Positions 1 through 9,480 are shown, counted from the first letter of the stretch. The stretch is 64,000 nucleotides of DNA from Paracoccus sp. C2R09 (GCF_018860625.1 NZ_JAHKQB010000023.1:186001-250000); one strand, 5' to 3'. Numbers and translations: made by a program. The notes: generated by a model from the sequence alone, not told the origin.

Positions 1-780
1 GGCGCGCAGGGCATTCAATGCTCGACCCCGGAATTCCGGGCCTTCCTGGAAAAGGCGGGGGCGAAGCTTGCGCATTGGTCCATCGGGCCGGGCGACGAAT
101 GGTGCATCGGGACGCCGACCATGGTCGATCTGTCGCGCGCGCTGGCATCCGGTCTGGATGTGCTGCAGGGCGTGACCATCGAGAGGCTGCAGCGCGACGA
201 CGGGCTGTGGCACCTGTTTGCGGGGAACGACATGTTCCGCGCCCGCCAGCTGGTCCTGGCCATTCCCGCGCCGCAGGCCGCACGGCTTCTGGGGCCTGAC
301 CACGCCCTGCACGACCGGCTGTCGGCGGTGCGCTTCAATGCCTGTGCCACGCTGATGGCCGGGATCGACGCGCCGCCGCCCTTCACCACGAGGCTTGGCA
401 GGGGCGCGGTCGCCTGGGTCGCGAATGACGGCGCCAAGCCCGGACGGCAGGGGCAGCGGCTTACGACATGGGTGGCGCAGGCGGATCCGGTGTTCAGCGC
501 GCGCCATGTCGATACGCCCCTGGACGAGCTGGCGCGCATCATGGCGCCCGAGCTTCTCCGCGTCGTCGGCGCTCCCGAAGAGGCGCTGCAGCATGCGGTG
601 GCGCATCGTTGGCGATATTCGCAGGTTTCGGTTCCCCTTGGCGCGCCATTCGTGGCCGATGCCGCGACGTCGGTGATCGTCGGCGGGGACTGGACGCTTG
701 GCCCCTATGCCGAGGATGGCTGGGCCAGCGGTCGAGAGATGGCAGGACATCTTCTGGCGCGGGGCGTGGATGAGCGATGA
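1..780 (+). CDS. FAD-dependent amine oxidase / renalase-like oxidoreductase (5' truncated)
   Basis: The reading frame is open from base 1, so the N-terminus with the FAD-binding Rossmann fold lies outside the window. The remaining ~259 residues show the C-terminal part of the NAD(P)/FAD-dependent amine oxidase family: a substrate domain followed by the terminal FAD-contacting segment (VIVGGDWTLGPYAEDGWASG, near residues 228-247). That Gly-Asp-Trp/Gly-rich stretch caps the isoalloxazine ring in renalase-like and MAO-like enzymes. The substrate is unknown. The stop overlaps the start of the next gene (ATGAGCGATGA), so the two are probably translationally coupled. Confidence 0.75.
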   Translation, partial: GAQGIQCSTPEFRAFLEKAGAKLAHWSIGPGDEWCIGTPTMVDLSRALASGLDVLQGVTIERLQRDDGLWHLFAGNDMFRARQLVLAIPAPQAARLLGPDHALHDRLSAVRFNACATLMAGIDAPPPFTTRLGRGAVAWVANDGAKPGRQGQRLTTWVAQADPVFSARHVDTPLDELARIMAPELLRVVGAPEEALQHAVAHRWRYSQVSVPLGAPFVADAATSVIVGGDWTLGPYAEDGWASGREMAGHLLARGVDER

Positions 781-2107
781 TCCCCGCAGCAGGCCGGTCC
801 CCACGGGGCGGCTGTCGCGCATGGCGCGGATCGGGGGCCTGGCTGGCGGGATGGGCGCGCGGGCAGTGGCGCAGGGTCTGCGCGATCTGGGCAAGGGTCG
901 GCGTCCCTCGGCATCCGATCTGTTCCTGACGCCGGCGAATGCGCTGCGGATGACCGATCAGCTGTCGCGGATGCGCGGCGCCGCGATGAAGCTGGGTCAG
1001 CTGATCTCGATGGATGCGGGGGCGGTCCTGCCGCCGGAACTGGCCGAGGTCATGGCGCGTCTGCGTGCGGATGCGGATCACATGCCGCCCAAGCAGCTGC
1101 GCGCGCAACTGGATGCGGCATGGGGGCAGGGCTGGATCCATCGGTTCGACCGTTTCGAGACGCGCCCCATCGCGGCGGCCTCGATCGGGCAGGTGCATCG
1201 CGCGCGGCTGAAGGACGGTCGCGATCTGGCGATCAAGGTCCAGTATCCGGGTGTCGCCGGCAGCATCGACAGCGACATCGCCAATCTGGGACTGCTGCTG
1301 CGCATGCCGGGCGTGACGCCCGCGGGGATCGATCTGCCGGTCCTGATGGCGGAAGCCCGGACGCAGCTGCGGCAAGAGGCCGACTACCTGCAAGAGGCCG
1401 AGGCCATGCGCGCCTATGCCCGGCATCTGGGCGACGATCCGGGCTTCATGCTGCCGCGTCCCGTGGAGGAGCTGACCACCAGCTCGGTCCTGGCGATGGA
1501 TTTCATCGACAGCCAACCCATCGAGGTTCTGGCCGACGCCCCGCAGGAAACCCGCGACAGGGTTGGTCATCGGCTTGCGCAGCTGGTCACGAAAGAGTTG
1601 TTCCTGTTCGACCACATGCAGACCGATCCGAATTTCGCGAATTTCCGGTGGCATCCAAAATCCGAACGCATCGTCCTTCTGGATTTCGGGGCCACGCGCG
1701 GGTTCCGCCCCGAGGTCGCGCCGCAATACCTGGCGATGCTGCGGGCAGGCCTGTCGGGCGACCGGGATGCCATCGCGGCAGCGGCAGTGGATATCGGGTA
1801 TTTCCGGGACAGGACCGCCCCCGATCATCAGGCGGCATTGCTGGACATGATGCAGATCGCCTTCGCGCCGCTGCGGCAGGGCGGGGTCTTCGACGTGGCG
1901 ACGACGCAGATCCCCCAGCAGATCGCGGACTTGGCGCTGGATCTGGCGCGCAGCCGCGCGGCGGCTGAGATGCCGCCGCCCGACATCCTGTTCCTGCATC
2001 GCAAGTTGGGCGGGCTGTATCTGCTGCTTGCACGCCTGCATGCGCGGATCGATCTGGACCTGCTGTTCGATCCCGCAACGCTTCAGGCGATGATCGACAG
2101 GCGTTAG
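770..2107 (+). CDS. ABC1/UbiB-family atypical protein kinase-like protein
   Basis: This 445-aa protein has the hallmarks of the ABC1 (AarF/UbiB/Coq8) family: the KxGQ motif in RGAAMKLGQLISMD, the Ala-rich loop in AAASIGQVHRA, an ExD motif (EADYLQEAEAM), and LLDFGATR supplying the DFG-type Asp. The usual DPHPGN loop reads QTDPNFANF, a variant. Family members support ubiquinone biosynthesis or lipid homeostasis, and no ubi genes are visible nearby. I chose ATG 770 because it overlaps the previous stop. The open frame runs back to 698, but that start would bury 24 codons in the upstream gene. The stop overlaps the converging stop of the next small gene by two bases. Confidence 0.85.
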   Translation: MSDDPRSRPVPTGRLSRMARIGGLAGGMGARAVAQGLRDLGKGRRPSASDLFLTPANALRMTDQLSRMRGAAMKLGQLISMDAGAVLPPELAEVMARLRADADHMPPKQLRAQLDAAWGQGWIHRFDRFETRPIAAASIGQVHRARLKDGRDLAIKVQYPGVAGSIDSDIANLGLLLRMPGVTPAGIDLPVLMAEARTQLRQEADYLQEAEAMRAYARHLGDDPGFMLPRPVEELTTSSVLAMDFIDSQPIEVLADAPQETRDRVGHRLAQLVTKELFLFDHMQTDPNFANFRWHPKSERIVLLDFGATRGFRPEVAPQYLAMLRAGLSGDRDAIAAAAVDIGYFRDRTAPDHQAALLDMMQIAFAPLRQGGVFDVATTQIPQQIADLALDLARSRAAAEMPPPDILFLHRKLGGLYLLLARLHARIDLDLLFDPATLQAMIDRR

Positions 2108-2358
2108 CCTTCGTTCAGGCGGTCGCCCACAAGGCGATCGATGCGGCGGAATTCATCGGCCATCGCGTGATCCAGCGCCTGCCCGACCGAAGGAACGGCG
2201 CCCGGATCCTCTTGCCCGTCGCGGGGCAGAAGACGGTCGGTCATGAAGCCGCGAATATCCTCGCGCGCGGCATCGGGCATGGCGGCGATCAGCCGCGCCA
2301 GCAACCGGCGCTGTGCCAGAAGGCGGCCTTCGAATTCGGAAATCTGTCGGTCGTCCAT
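2104..2358 (-). CDS. Small conserved-looking hypothetical protein (84 aa)
   Basis: An 84-residue charged helical protein beginning MDDRQISEFEGRLLAQRRLL. It is rich in Leu, Arg and Asp, and has no Cys, signal peptide or membrane segment. ATG 2358 follows a GGGGGAC Shine-Dalgarno-like run. It sits downstream of malate synthase on the same strand with a 90-bp gap, so it could be a cotranscribed tail gene. It meets the ABC1 kinase gene tail to tail with overlapping stops (TTAG). I do not recognise the family. The predicted heptad-like Leu spacing suggests a short coiled coil. Confidence 0.6.
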   Translation of the reverse strand: MDDRQISEFEGRLLAQRRLLARLIAAMPDAAREDIRGFMTDRLLPRDGQEDPGAVPSVGQALDHAMADEFRRIDRLVGDRLNEG

Positions 2359-2448
2359 GATGTCCCCCGTTTGATGGCGGCCCCAGACGGCGGGGGCGCG
2401 CAAGGGAAATCCCCCGCGCGCCCGAACGGTTCCCGCAAGGCGGGTGGG

Positions 2449-4593
2449 TCAGCCCTGGGCCTTGGCCTCGGCCCGGCGGGCATGAAGCGCGGGTTCGGTA
2501 TAGCCCGAGGGCTGGCGCGTGCCCGTCAGGATCAGATCGCGCGCGGCCTGGAAGGCGGGACCGTCAAAGCCCGGTGCCATGGGACGATAGGCCGGATCGC
2601 CCGCATTCTGCGCATCGACCTTGGCGGCCATGCGGCGCAGCGCATCCTCGACCTGATCGGTGGTCACCAGGCCGTGTTCCAGCCAGTTCGCCAGGTATTG
2701 CGCGCTGATGCGGCAGGTCGCGCGATCCTCCATCAGGGCCACGTCGTCGATATCGGGCACCTTGGAACAGCCGATACCCTGATCGACCCAACGCACGACA
2801 TATCCCAGGATGCCCTGCGCGCTGTTTTCCAGCTCGCGCTCGATCTGGGCCTGGGACATGGGTTCGGTCGCCAGCGCGGGCGTCAGCAGCGTGTCCAGAT
2901 CGGGCAGGGGGTTGGCGGTCATCCGATCCTGCACCTGGCCCACATCGACGGCATGGTAATGCATCGCATGCAGCGTGGCCGCCGTCGGGCTGGGCACCCA
3001 GGCGGTCGTGGCCCCCGATTTCGGGTGGCCGATCTTGGCCTCCAGCATCTCGGCCATGGCGTCGGGCTTGGCCCACATGCCCTTGCCGATCTGGGCGCGG
3101 CCCCGCATCCCGGCAGCAAGGCCGATCAGCACGTTGCGATCCTCGTAGGATTTCAACCAGCCGGCCGATTTCATCCCGTCGCGACCGACGAAGGCGCCCG
3201 CCTGCATCGAGGTGTGGATCTCGTCCCCGGTGCGGTCGAGGAAGCCCGTGTTGATGAAGAAGATCCGGTCGCGGATGGCATGGATGCAGGCCGCAAGGTT
3301 CGCGCTGGTGCGGCGTTCCTCGTCCATGAGGCCCAGCTTGACGGTATTTGCGGGCAGGCCCAGCACCTTCTCGACATGCGCGAAGATGCGATTTGCGAAA
3401 TCGGCCTCGGCCGGGCCGTGCATCTTGGGCTTCACGACATAGATCGCGCCGCAGCGGCTGTTGCGGGGACCTTCGGTCTTGGCCAGATCGTGCATGGCGC
3501 AGGCGGTCGTGACCATCGCGTCCATCATGCCCTCGGGCGTGGGCTGGCCGTCCTTCAGCACCGCATCCGTCGTCATCAGATGGCCCACATTGCGCACCAG
3601 CAGCAGCGCACGGCCCTGCAGGGTCAGTTCGGATCCGTCGGGGCGCGTGAAGACGCGGTCGCCCTGCAGTCGGCGGGTCATGTCCTTGCCGCCCTTGCGG
3701 AACGTCTCGGCCAGATCGCCCTTCATCAGGCCCAGCCAGTTGGCATAGACGGCGGTCTTGTCCTCGGCATCCACCGCGGCGACGCTGTCCTCGCAATCCT
3801 GGATCGCGCTGAGCGCGGCCTCCATCACGACGTCGCGCAGGCCGGATTTCGATGCCGCCCCGATCGGGTCGGTCGGGTTGATCACCAGTTCGACATGCAG
3901 GCCGTTATGGCGCAGCAGGTATCCGGTATCGCCTCCATCGGTACGCGTGCCGATGAAGGCCGCCGGGTCGGCCAGGCGCACGGGCTGACCGCCGATGGTG
4001 GCGACAAGGCCCTGATCATCCGCGCCGTACCCCTCGACCGCGGTATGGCTGCCGCCGGTCAGCGGGAAGGTCTCGTCCAGGAAGGCCGCGACGCGGGCCA
4101 CGACGGCATCGCGGCGATCCGCGTCGAACCCGCCCGAGGGGGCAGGCCCCATCACGTCGGACCCGTACATCGCATCATAGAGCGAGCCCCAACGCGCATT
4201 CGCCGCGTTCAGCGCGAAGCGCGCATTGCTGACCGGAACCACAAGTTGCGGACCTGCGAGGGTCGCGATCTCGGGGTCGATATCGCCGTTCTCGATGGTG
4301 AAGGGCGCGGGTTCGGGGACCAGGTATCCGATCCGGGTCAGGAAGGCGCGATAGGCGGCGGCGTCCCAGGACTGGTTGCCGCGCGCGCGATGCCAGTCGT
4401 CGATCTGGGTCTGCAGTTCCTCGCGCTTGGCCAGCAGGGCGCGGTTCTCGGGGGCGAAGCCGTCGATCAGGTCGGCATAGCCGCGCCAGAAGCGGTCGGC
4501 ATCCACGCCCGTTCCGGGCAGGACGCGGGTCTCGATGAAATCGGCAAGCTGTGCGTCCACGGACAGGCCGTGGCGGTCGAGGCGTTCGGACAT
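2449..4593 (-). CDS. glcB: Malate synthase G
   Basis: A 714-aa protein matching the monomeric malate synthase G family in length and sequence, including the N-terminal clasp and the segment NARFALNAANARWGSLYDA. It condenses glyoxylate with acetyl-CoA to give malate, in the glyoxylate and glycolate pathways. The start at 4593 follows an AAGGGGGAACC ribosome-binding site. No isocitrate lyase or glycolate oxidase gene lies beside it. The neighbour across the divergent promoter is a glycine-betaine monooxygenase, so glyoxylate derived from glycine or sarcosine is one possible source. That link is inference. Confidence 0.97.
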   Translation of the reverse strand: MSERLDRHGLSVDAQLADFIETRVLPGTGVDADRFWRGYADLIDGFAPENRALLAKREELQTQIDDWHRARGNQSWDAAAYRAFLTRIGYLVPEPAPFTIENGDIDPEIATLAGPQLVVPVSNARFALNAANARWGSLYDAMYGSDVMGPAPSGGFDADRRDAVVARVAAFLDETFPLTGGSHTAVEGYGADDQGLVATIGGQPVRLADPAAFIGTRTDGGDTGYLLRHNGLHVELVINPTDPIGAASKSGLRDVVMEAALSAIQDCEDSVAAVDAEDKTAVYANWLGLMKGDLAETFRKGGKDMTRRLQGDRVFTRPDGSELTLQGRALLLVRNVGHLMTTDAVLKDGQPTPEGMMDAMVTTACAMHDLAKTEGPRNSRCGAIYVVKPKMHGPAEADFANRIFAHVEKVLGLPANTVKLGLMDEERRTSANLAACIHAIRDRIFFINTGFLDRTGDEIHTSMQAGAFVGRDGMKSAGWLKSYEDRNVLIGLAAGMRGRAQIGKGMWAKPDAMAEMLEAKIGHPKSGATTAWVPSPTAATLHAMHYHAVDVGQVQDRMTANPLPDLDTLLTPALATEPMSQAQIERELENSAQGILGYVVRWVDQGIGCSKVPDIDDVALMEDRATCRISAQYLANWLEHGLVTTDQVEDALRRMAAKVDAQNAGDPAYRPMAPGFDGPAFQAARDLILTGTRQPSGYTEPALHARRAEAKAQG

Positions 4594-4667
4594 GGTTCCC
4601 CCTTCATGGCGCAGGAATTTCCCTTGGCATCCTGTCTAGGGCAGCGCGCGGAACTTGCCAAGAAAAT

Positions 4668-4686
4668 AATGGAATGTTTTTCCATT
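4668..4686. promoter_or_regulatory. Inverted repeat in the glcB-gbcA divergent promoter
   Basis: A perfect inverted repeat, AATGGAA-N5-TTCCATT, lies in the AT-rich middle of the 230-bp divergent region between malate synthase and the betaine monooxygenase, about 75 bp upstream of glcB. The size and symmetry fit a dimeric repressor or activator site. No regulator gene is adjacent, so the cognate factor is unknown. Confidence 0.5.
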
Positions 4687-4823
4687 GATGCGCGGAACAT
4701 TGCCATGCCGGATCGCATGTCCGTTTTCGCGCCCGGAATGTCGCAAATCGGCAAAACCGCCACGGGGCGCCGATTATCGTGAGGGGGAAGGATGCACCCA
4801 GCCAGCAGGAATCGCGCCGCGCC

Positions 4824-6059
4824 ATGACCAATCCGACCCCCACGGCCCAGCTTATCGCGCAGCGGCAGGCGAAGCATTCGCTGCCCCGCGATCTCTATTG
4901 CAGCGAGACGACCTATCGCGACGATCTGGAGATGATCTGGTACCGCGAATGGCTGTTCGCGGGGCCCGCGGCCGAATTGCCGAAGACCGGCAGTTTCACC
5001 ACGATGCAGGTGGGCGAATACCCGGTGATCGTGACGCGGGGTGCGGACGGGCGCGTCCGGGCGTTCCACAATGTCTGCCGTCACCGGGGTCAGCGGCTTT
5101 GCGCGACGGCCAGCGGGACGAACCCCAAGCTGGTCTGCCCCTATCACCAATGGACCTACGACCTGGACGGCAAGCTGATCTTCGCCCGCGACATGGGCCC
5201 GGATTTCGATCCCTCGAAATACGGACTGAAGCCCGTCCATTGCGTGGACATCGCCGGGCTGATCTTCATCTGCCTTGCGAAGATCCCGCCGCCCATCAAC
5301 GAGATGGCGGCCCAGATCATGCGCTATGTCGGGCCGCACGGGCTGAAGGATGCGCGCATCGCCCACAGCTCGACCATCGTGGAGCGGGGCAACTGGAAGC
5401 TGGTGATCGAGAACAACCGCGAATGCTATCACTGCGGGGGCAGCCATCCGTCGCTGTGCCGGACCTATTCCGACGACCCGTCCATGACCGCGATGGAGGG
5501 GCCCGACAGCGCCAGCCCCGAGATCATCGATCACTGGAAGCGCTGCGAGGGGGCCGATCTGCCGTCGCGCTTCGTGCACCATCCGCAGATGCAGTGGCGG
5601 CTGGCCCGCATCCCGCTGCTGAACCACGCCGAAAGCTATACCCTCAGCGGCAAGGCCGCCGTTCGGCAGCGCATGGGAACGGTTCCCTTCGCGGATGCGG
5701 GGGCGCTGCTGTTCTTCAACTATCCCAACACCTGGAACCACTTCCTGGCCGATCATTCCGTCGTCTTCCGCGTCGTCCCCATCGGTCCGACCGAAACGCA
5801 GGTGACGACGCATTGGCTGGTCCACAAGGACGCGGTCGAGGGGGTGGATTACGACCTGGCCGACCTGACCCATGTCTGGATGCACACGAATGACGAGGAC
5901 CGGATCGTGGTCGAGGAGAACCAGGCGGGCATCCTGTCCCCGGCCTACGAGCCCGGACCCTATTCGACGCTGCAGGAAGAGGGCGTGATCCAGTTCACCG
6001 ACTGGTATTGCGCGACGATGGCCGAACGGCTGGGCCCGCAGACGATGGCGGCCGAGTGA
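4824..6059 (+). CDS. gbcA: Rieske oxygenase, glycine-betaine monooxygenase alpha subunit (GbcA-like)
   Basis: A 411-aa Rieske non-heme iron oxygenase. The 2Fe-2S Rieske motif is complete (C85-x-H87 ... C105-x2-H108). The mononuclear iron site is visible in ENNRECYHCGGSHPSL (His203, His208), and Glu200 takes the bridging position that is often Asp. The sequence and the dedicated reductase next door fit the GbcAB/stachydrine-demethylase group, which oxidatively removes one N-methyl group from glycine betaine, giving dimethylglycine and formaldehyde. A GTG at 4779 is also open in frame. I prefer ATG 4824, which has an AGCAGGA site upstream. Stop and next start overlap (GTGATG). Proline betaine remains an alternative substrate. 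Confidence 0.85.
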   Translation: MTNPTPTAQLIAQRQAKHSLPRDLYCSETTYRDDLEMIWYREWLFAGPAAELPKTGSFTTMQVGEYPVIVTRGADGRVRAFHNVCRHRGQRLCATASGTNPKLVCPYHQWTYDLDGKLIFARDMGPDFDPSKYGLKPVHCVDIAGLIFICLAKIPPPINEMAAQIMRYVGPHGLKDARIAHSSTIVERGNWKLVIENNRECYHCGGSHPSLCRTYSDDPSMTAMEGPDSASPEIIDHWKRCEGADLPSRFVHHPQMQWRLARIPLLNHAESYTLSGKAAVRQRMGTVPFADAGALLFFNYPNTWNHFLADHSVVFRVVPIGPTETQVTTHWLVHKDAVEGVDYDLADLTHVWMHTNDEDRIVVEENQAGILSPAYEPGPYSTLQEEGVIQFTDWYCATMAERLGPQTMAAE

Positions 6060-7141
6060 TGGCGATGAAGCGGATGCGCCTGAACTGGTCGGCCGAACCC
6101 TGGTCGGACGACGAACAGCTGGAATGCGTGATGGTCACGCCCGAGACGCGGGATTGCGCGACATTCACCTTCCGCGCGCCTTCGGGGGCCTGGTTCGATT
6201 ATTCGCCAGGGCAGTTCATCACCCTCGACCTGCCGGTTCCGGGCGGGAACGTGCAGCGAACCTATACGATCAGCTCGTCGCCCTCGCGGCCCTTGTCGAT
6301 CTCGGTCACGGTCAAGGCGCAGCCGGATTCGGTGGGCACGCGCTGGATGCTGGACAAGCTGCGCCCCGGGATGCGGCTGCGCGCATTCGGCCCCGCGGGG
6401 ATCTTCAGCTTCCATCGGCATCCGGCGCGGAAATACCTGTTCATCTCGGCCGGGTCGGGGATCACGCCGATGATGTCGATGACGACATGGGCCTGGGACC
6501 AGCCGCAGGATACCGACATCGTCTTCGTCCACGCGGCCCGCACCCCGTCCGAGATCATCTTCCGCGACCGGCTGGAGCAGTTCTCGTCTCGTGTGCCCGG
6601 GGTCCAGCTGCGTTTCACGGTCGAGGAGCTGGAGCCCTATCGGACCTGGCACGGATACCAGGGCCGCCTGTCGCAGATCATGCTGGGCCTGATGGCACCC
6701 GACTATCTTGACCGGGAAGTGTTCTGCTGCGGCCCCGAGCCCTTCATGCAGGCGGTGCGAGAGATGCTCGCATCGCTCGGCTACGACATGGACCGCTATC
6801 ACCAGGAGAGCTTCGGCGCGCCGGTTGCGACCCTTGCCGAGGCCCCGGTGCTGGACGACGTGTCGCCCGACGAGGATGCGCGCGCCCAGGTCGTCTTTGC
6901 GGGCAGCGGCGTGGCGGCGGCCTGTTCGGAAACCGACACGGTGCTGGCCGTGGCCAAGCGCGCGGGCCTGAACATCCCCTCTGGCTGCACCTTCGGTCTG
7001 TGCGGCACCTGCCGGATCCGGAAACTGTCCGGCGAGGTGCATATGGTCCATAACGGCGGCATCAGCGACGAGGATATCGAGGAAGGCTGGATCCTCGCCT
7101 GCTGTGCCAATCCGATGGGTCGGATCGAGGTCGAGGTCTAG
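6059..7141 (+). CDS. gbcB: Hybrid flavin/2Fe-2S reductase of the Rieske oxygenase (GbcB-like)
   Basis: A 360-aa reductase in the order FAD-binding barrel (RTYTISSSPSRP), NAD(P)-binding domain (FISAGSGITPMMSM) and C-terminal plant-type 2Fe-2S ferredoxin (CTFGLCGTC, then the fourth Cys in ILACCANP). It passes electrons from NADH to the oxygenase encoded immediately upstream. The start overlaps the gbcA stop by one base, indicating tight coupling. Its stop overlaps the stop of the converging lactonase gene. Confidence 0.88.
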   Translation: MAMKRMRLNWSAEPWSDDEQLECVMVTPETRDCATFTFRAPSGAWFDYSPGQFITLDLPVPGGNVQRTYTISSSPSRPLSISVTVKAQPDSVGTRWMLDKLRPGMRLRAFGPAGIFSFHRHPARKYLFISAGSGITPMMSMTTWAWDQPQDTDIVFVHAARTPSEIIFRDRLEQFSSRVPGVQLRFTVEELEPYRTWHGYQGRLSQIMLGLMAPDYLDREVFCCGPEPFMQAVREMLASLGYDMDRYHQESFGAPVATLAEAPVLDDVSPDEDARAQVVFAGSGVAAACSETDTVLAVAKRAGLNIPSGCTFGLCGTCRIRKLSGEVHMVHNGGISDEDIEEGWILACCANPMGRIEVEV

Positions 7142-7983
7142 TCGATCAGGACCCGGTATTCGGGCTGACCGGCGATGCCTGCCGGGGCGTGGAAGACGCA
7201 GCCGTCTTCGGGTGCCGGATCGTCCAGACCCTGCAGGGCCGATGTCGCGAACAGCGTCGTCAGGTCCGGGCCGCCGAAGGCGGGGCAGCTGACATGGCGG
7301 GCGGGCATGTCGATCGCGCGGTCGAAACGACCTTCGGCATCATACCGCGCCACGCGCGACGCGCCCCATTGCGCGGTCCAGAAGCCGCCCTGCGTGTCGA
7401 TCACCGCGCCGTCCGGGTTCAGCCCCTCGGCCGACAGGTCCAGCCATGGCTGGGGGTCGCCCGCGGGCCAGCCATCGGCATCCAGCGCGACGCGCCAGAC
7501 GGTCGATCTGGCCGTGTCCGCGAAATGCGCCATGCGCCCGTCGGGCGTGAAGCAGATCGCGTTGGTGATCGTGATGTCCGGGAACAACCGCCGGATTTCG
7601 CCCTTGTGATAACGCCAGATCGATCCCGCGCCCTCTTCGGCGCTCAGGCCGATCGTTCCGATCCAGAAACCGCCCTGCGGATCGGCGCGGCCATCGTTCG
7701 ATCGGGTGACGGGCTTGTCGGCCTCCAGCGGGACCAGTTCCTGGCTGGTGCCGTCGCGCAGGTCGAACAGCGACAGCGCACGGCTCGAGGCGACCAGCAG
7801 GCGGTCGCGATCCACGATCCCCGCCGCCGAGACGTGATCGTCGAAGCGCCATTCCTGCCGGTCGCTGTCAAGCGCCCGCATGAACATGCGGCGGCCCAGG
7901 ATGTCGAACCAGATCAGCGCGTCGCGATCCGAATGCCACAGGGCGCCTTCGCCCAGGGCGCATTGGCGGTCGTCGAAGATCAT
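7138..7983 (-). CDS. SMP-30/gluconolactonase-family lactonase (probable galactonolactonase)
   Basis: A 281-aa six-bladed propeller protein of the SMP-30/regucalcin/gluconolactonase family. Characteristic stretches are FDDRQCALGEGALWHSD (metal-binding Glu) and SNDGRADPQGGFWIGTIG. It hydrolyses sugar-acid lactones. As the last gene of a galactoside operon it most likely opens D-galactono-lactone made by the galactose dehydrogenase encoded at 16.6 kb. ATG 7983 overlaps the aldolase stop (ATGA). The specific substrate is inferred from context. Confidence 0.85.
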   Translation of the reverse strand: MIFDDRQCALGEGALWHSDRDALIWFDILGRRMFMRALDSDRQEWRFDDHVSAAGIVDRDRLLVASSRALSLFDLRDGTSQELVPLEADKPVTRSNDGRADPQGGFWIGTIGLSAEEGAGSIWRYHKGEIRRLFPDITITNAICFTPDGRMAHFADTARSTVWRVALDADGWPAGDPQPWLDLSAEGLNPDGAVIDTQGGFWTAQWGASRVARYDAEGRFDRAIDMPARHVSCPAFGGPDLTTLFATSALQGLDDPAPEDGCVFHAPAGIAGQPEYRVLID

Positions 7984-8585
7984 GCTGCGACCTCGTCCCA
8001 TGCGGCGACCATGCGGCGGGCCTTCTCGGCCACGATCCCGGGGGTGTCGCCCGGCTTGTACATCGACGACCCGATGCCGAATCCCGCGGCCCCGGCCTTG
8101 CGCCATTCGGCCATGTTGTCGGCGGACACGCCGCCCACGGCCCAGCATTCGGTGCCCTGCGGCAGGATCGCCCGCATGGCGCGCAGACCCACGGGGCCGA
8201 TCAGTTCGCCCGGAAACAGTTTCAGCCCCGACGCCCCGGCATTCAGCGCGACGAAGGCCTCGGACGGGGTCATCACGCCCGGAAAGCTGTCCATGCCCGC
8301 CTGACGGGTGGCACGGATCACGTCTGCATCGCAATTGGGCGACAGGACCATCCGCCCGCCCGCATCTGCCACGGCCGCGACCTGATCGACATTCAGCACG
8401 GTGCCCGCGCCGATGGTGGCATCCTGCCCGAATTCGCGCGCGATCAACCGGATGCTGTCGATCGGATCGGGCGAATTCAGCGGGACCTCGATCCGGGTGA
8501 CGCCCGCCTCGATCAGGGCGCGGGCGATGGCGGGGGCCTCGGGCGGGGTCAGGCCGCGCAGGATGGCGATGAGGGGTCGTGACAT
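7980..8585 (-). CDS. dgoA: 2-dehydro-3-deoxy-6-phosphogalactonate aldolase
   Basis: A 201-aa class I aldolase of the KDPG/KDPGal family, with the Schiff-base lysine in ASGLKLFPGE and the family segment GAGTVLNVDQV. It cleaves KDPGal to pyruvate and glyceraldehyde 3-phosphate. I call it DgoA rather than Eda because the kinase, dehydratase and galactosidase genes of the galactonate pathway surround it. ATG 8585 follows a GGAAGG site. The longer frame from 8615 would overlap the kinase gene. Confidence 0.9.
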   Translation of the reverse strand: MSRPLIAILRGLTPPEAPAIARALIEAGVTRIEVPLNSPDPIDSIRLIAREFGQDATIGAGTVLNVDQVAAVADAGGRMVLSPNCDADVIRATRQAGMDSFPGVMTPSEAFVALNAGASGLKLFPGELIGPVGLRAMRAILPQGTECWAVGGVSADNMAEWRKAGAAGFGIGSSMYKPGDTPGIVAEKARRMVAAWDEVAA

Positions 8586-8589
8586 GGGG

Positions 8590-9480
8590 TCAACCTTCCG
8601 ATCTGAAGCGGTCATATGCGGCGCTCAGCCCGGCCAGGGTCGCGTCCTCGACCGAGACGCTGCGGGGGGCCAGCCCCTGCGCGCTCAGCGCTTCGGAATA
8701 GAGCCGGGCCAAGCTGGATGCGCCGATGATGGTGATGTCGCTGCCAAGCCACCAGGGCTTGGTCGCCGCCAGTTCCCAGCCGATCAGCGTGCCCGACAGG
8801 CGCGCGCGGGCGATCTGGGGCGGCAGGTCGCCCAGCAACCCCTCGGCGCGGATCTGAAACAGGTTGCCATAGCCGCGCTCGGGGCGGGCCAAGGCGTCCG
8901 ATACGGCGGCAAGGAAGGCGGGCATGTCGCATTCGCCGCCCTCGACCGAATGGCGCAGGACCGATTGTCCCGCGATCAGGCCGAAGATCTCGCCTGTCAT
9001 GACGGATTTGAAGTTGCAGATCTCCTCGGCGGAAATGCGGACCCATTTGGTATGGGTGCCGGGCAGGCAGGCCACGCCGTCGAACTTGGGATGGGCGGCC
9101 AGAAGCCCCGCGATCTGGGTTTCCTCTCCACGCATGACATCGGCGGGATCGTCCTGCCGGAGGCCGCAGACGATGCGCACGGGCCGCCCGCCGGGGTCGC
9201 CCGGCACCGGCACGAGGCGCGGCGTGGCCGGACAGGGGACGGGGGCATAGGGGGCCTCGGACCAGCCCTGGCGCGACCCGACCATGCCGCTGGCGATGAC
9301 CGGAACGGCGGGCCAGCCCGCGGTCGCCTCGGTCAGGACGGTGCCGTAATCCCCGGGCGCAAGGCCGCTCATGCCGCGGGGGTCGGTCCGGGCCTCGACG
9401 GGCACGCGGCCCGACATGGCCCAGAGCCGCAGGTTGGTCGTGCCCCAGTCGGCGGCGATCCAGTCGATCGTTCCTGTCAC
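8590..9480 (-). CDS. dgoK: 2-dehydro-3-deoxygalactonokinase
   Basis: A 296-aa kinase of the DgoK family, with the N-terminal phosphate-binding motif DWGTTNLRLW and the segment LPGTHTKWVRISAEE. It phosphorylates 2-dehydro-3-deoxygalactonate at C6 for the aldolase encoded just downstream. The likely start is GTG 9480, which overlaps the stop of the alpha-galactosidase gene (GTGA). Confidence 0.92.
   Translation of the reverse strand: MTGTIDWIAADWGTTNLRLWAMSGRVPVEARTDPRGMSGLAPGDYGTVLTEATAGWPAVPVIASGMVGSRQGWSEAPYAPVPCPATPRLVPVPGDPGGRPVRIVCGLRQDDPADVMRGEETQIAGLLAAHPKFDGVACLPGTHTKWVRISAEEICNFKSVMTGEIFGLIAGQSVLRHSVEGGECDMPAFLAAVSDALARPERGYGNLFQIRAEGLLGDLPPQIARARLSGTLIGWELAATKPWWLGSDITIIGASSLARLYSEALSAQGLAPRSVSVEDATLAGLSAAYDRFRSEG

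Noticed and set aside
2167..4782. 871-aa open frame on the plus strand opposite malate synthase
   Set aside because: Antisense shadow in GC-rich DNA; the minus-strand frame is an unmistakable GlcB.
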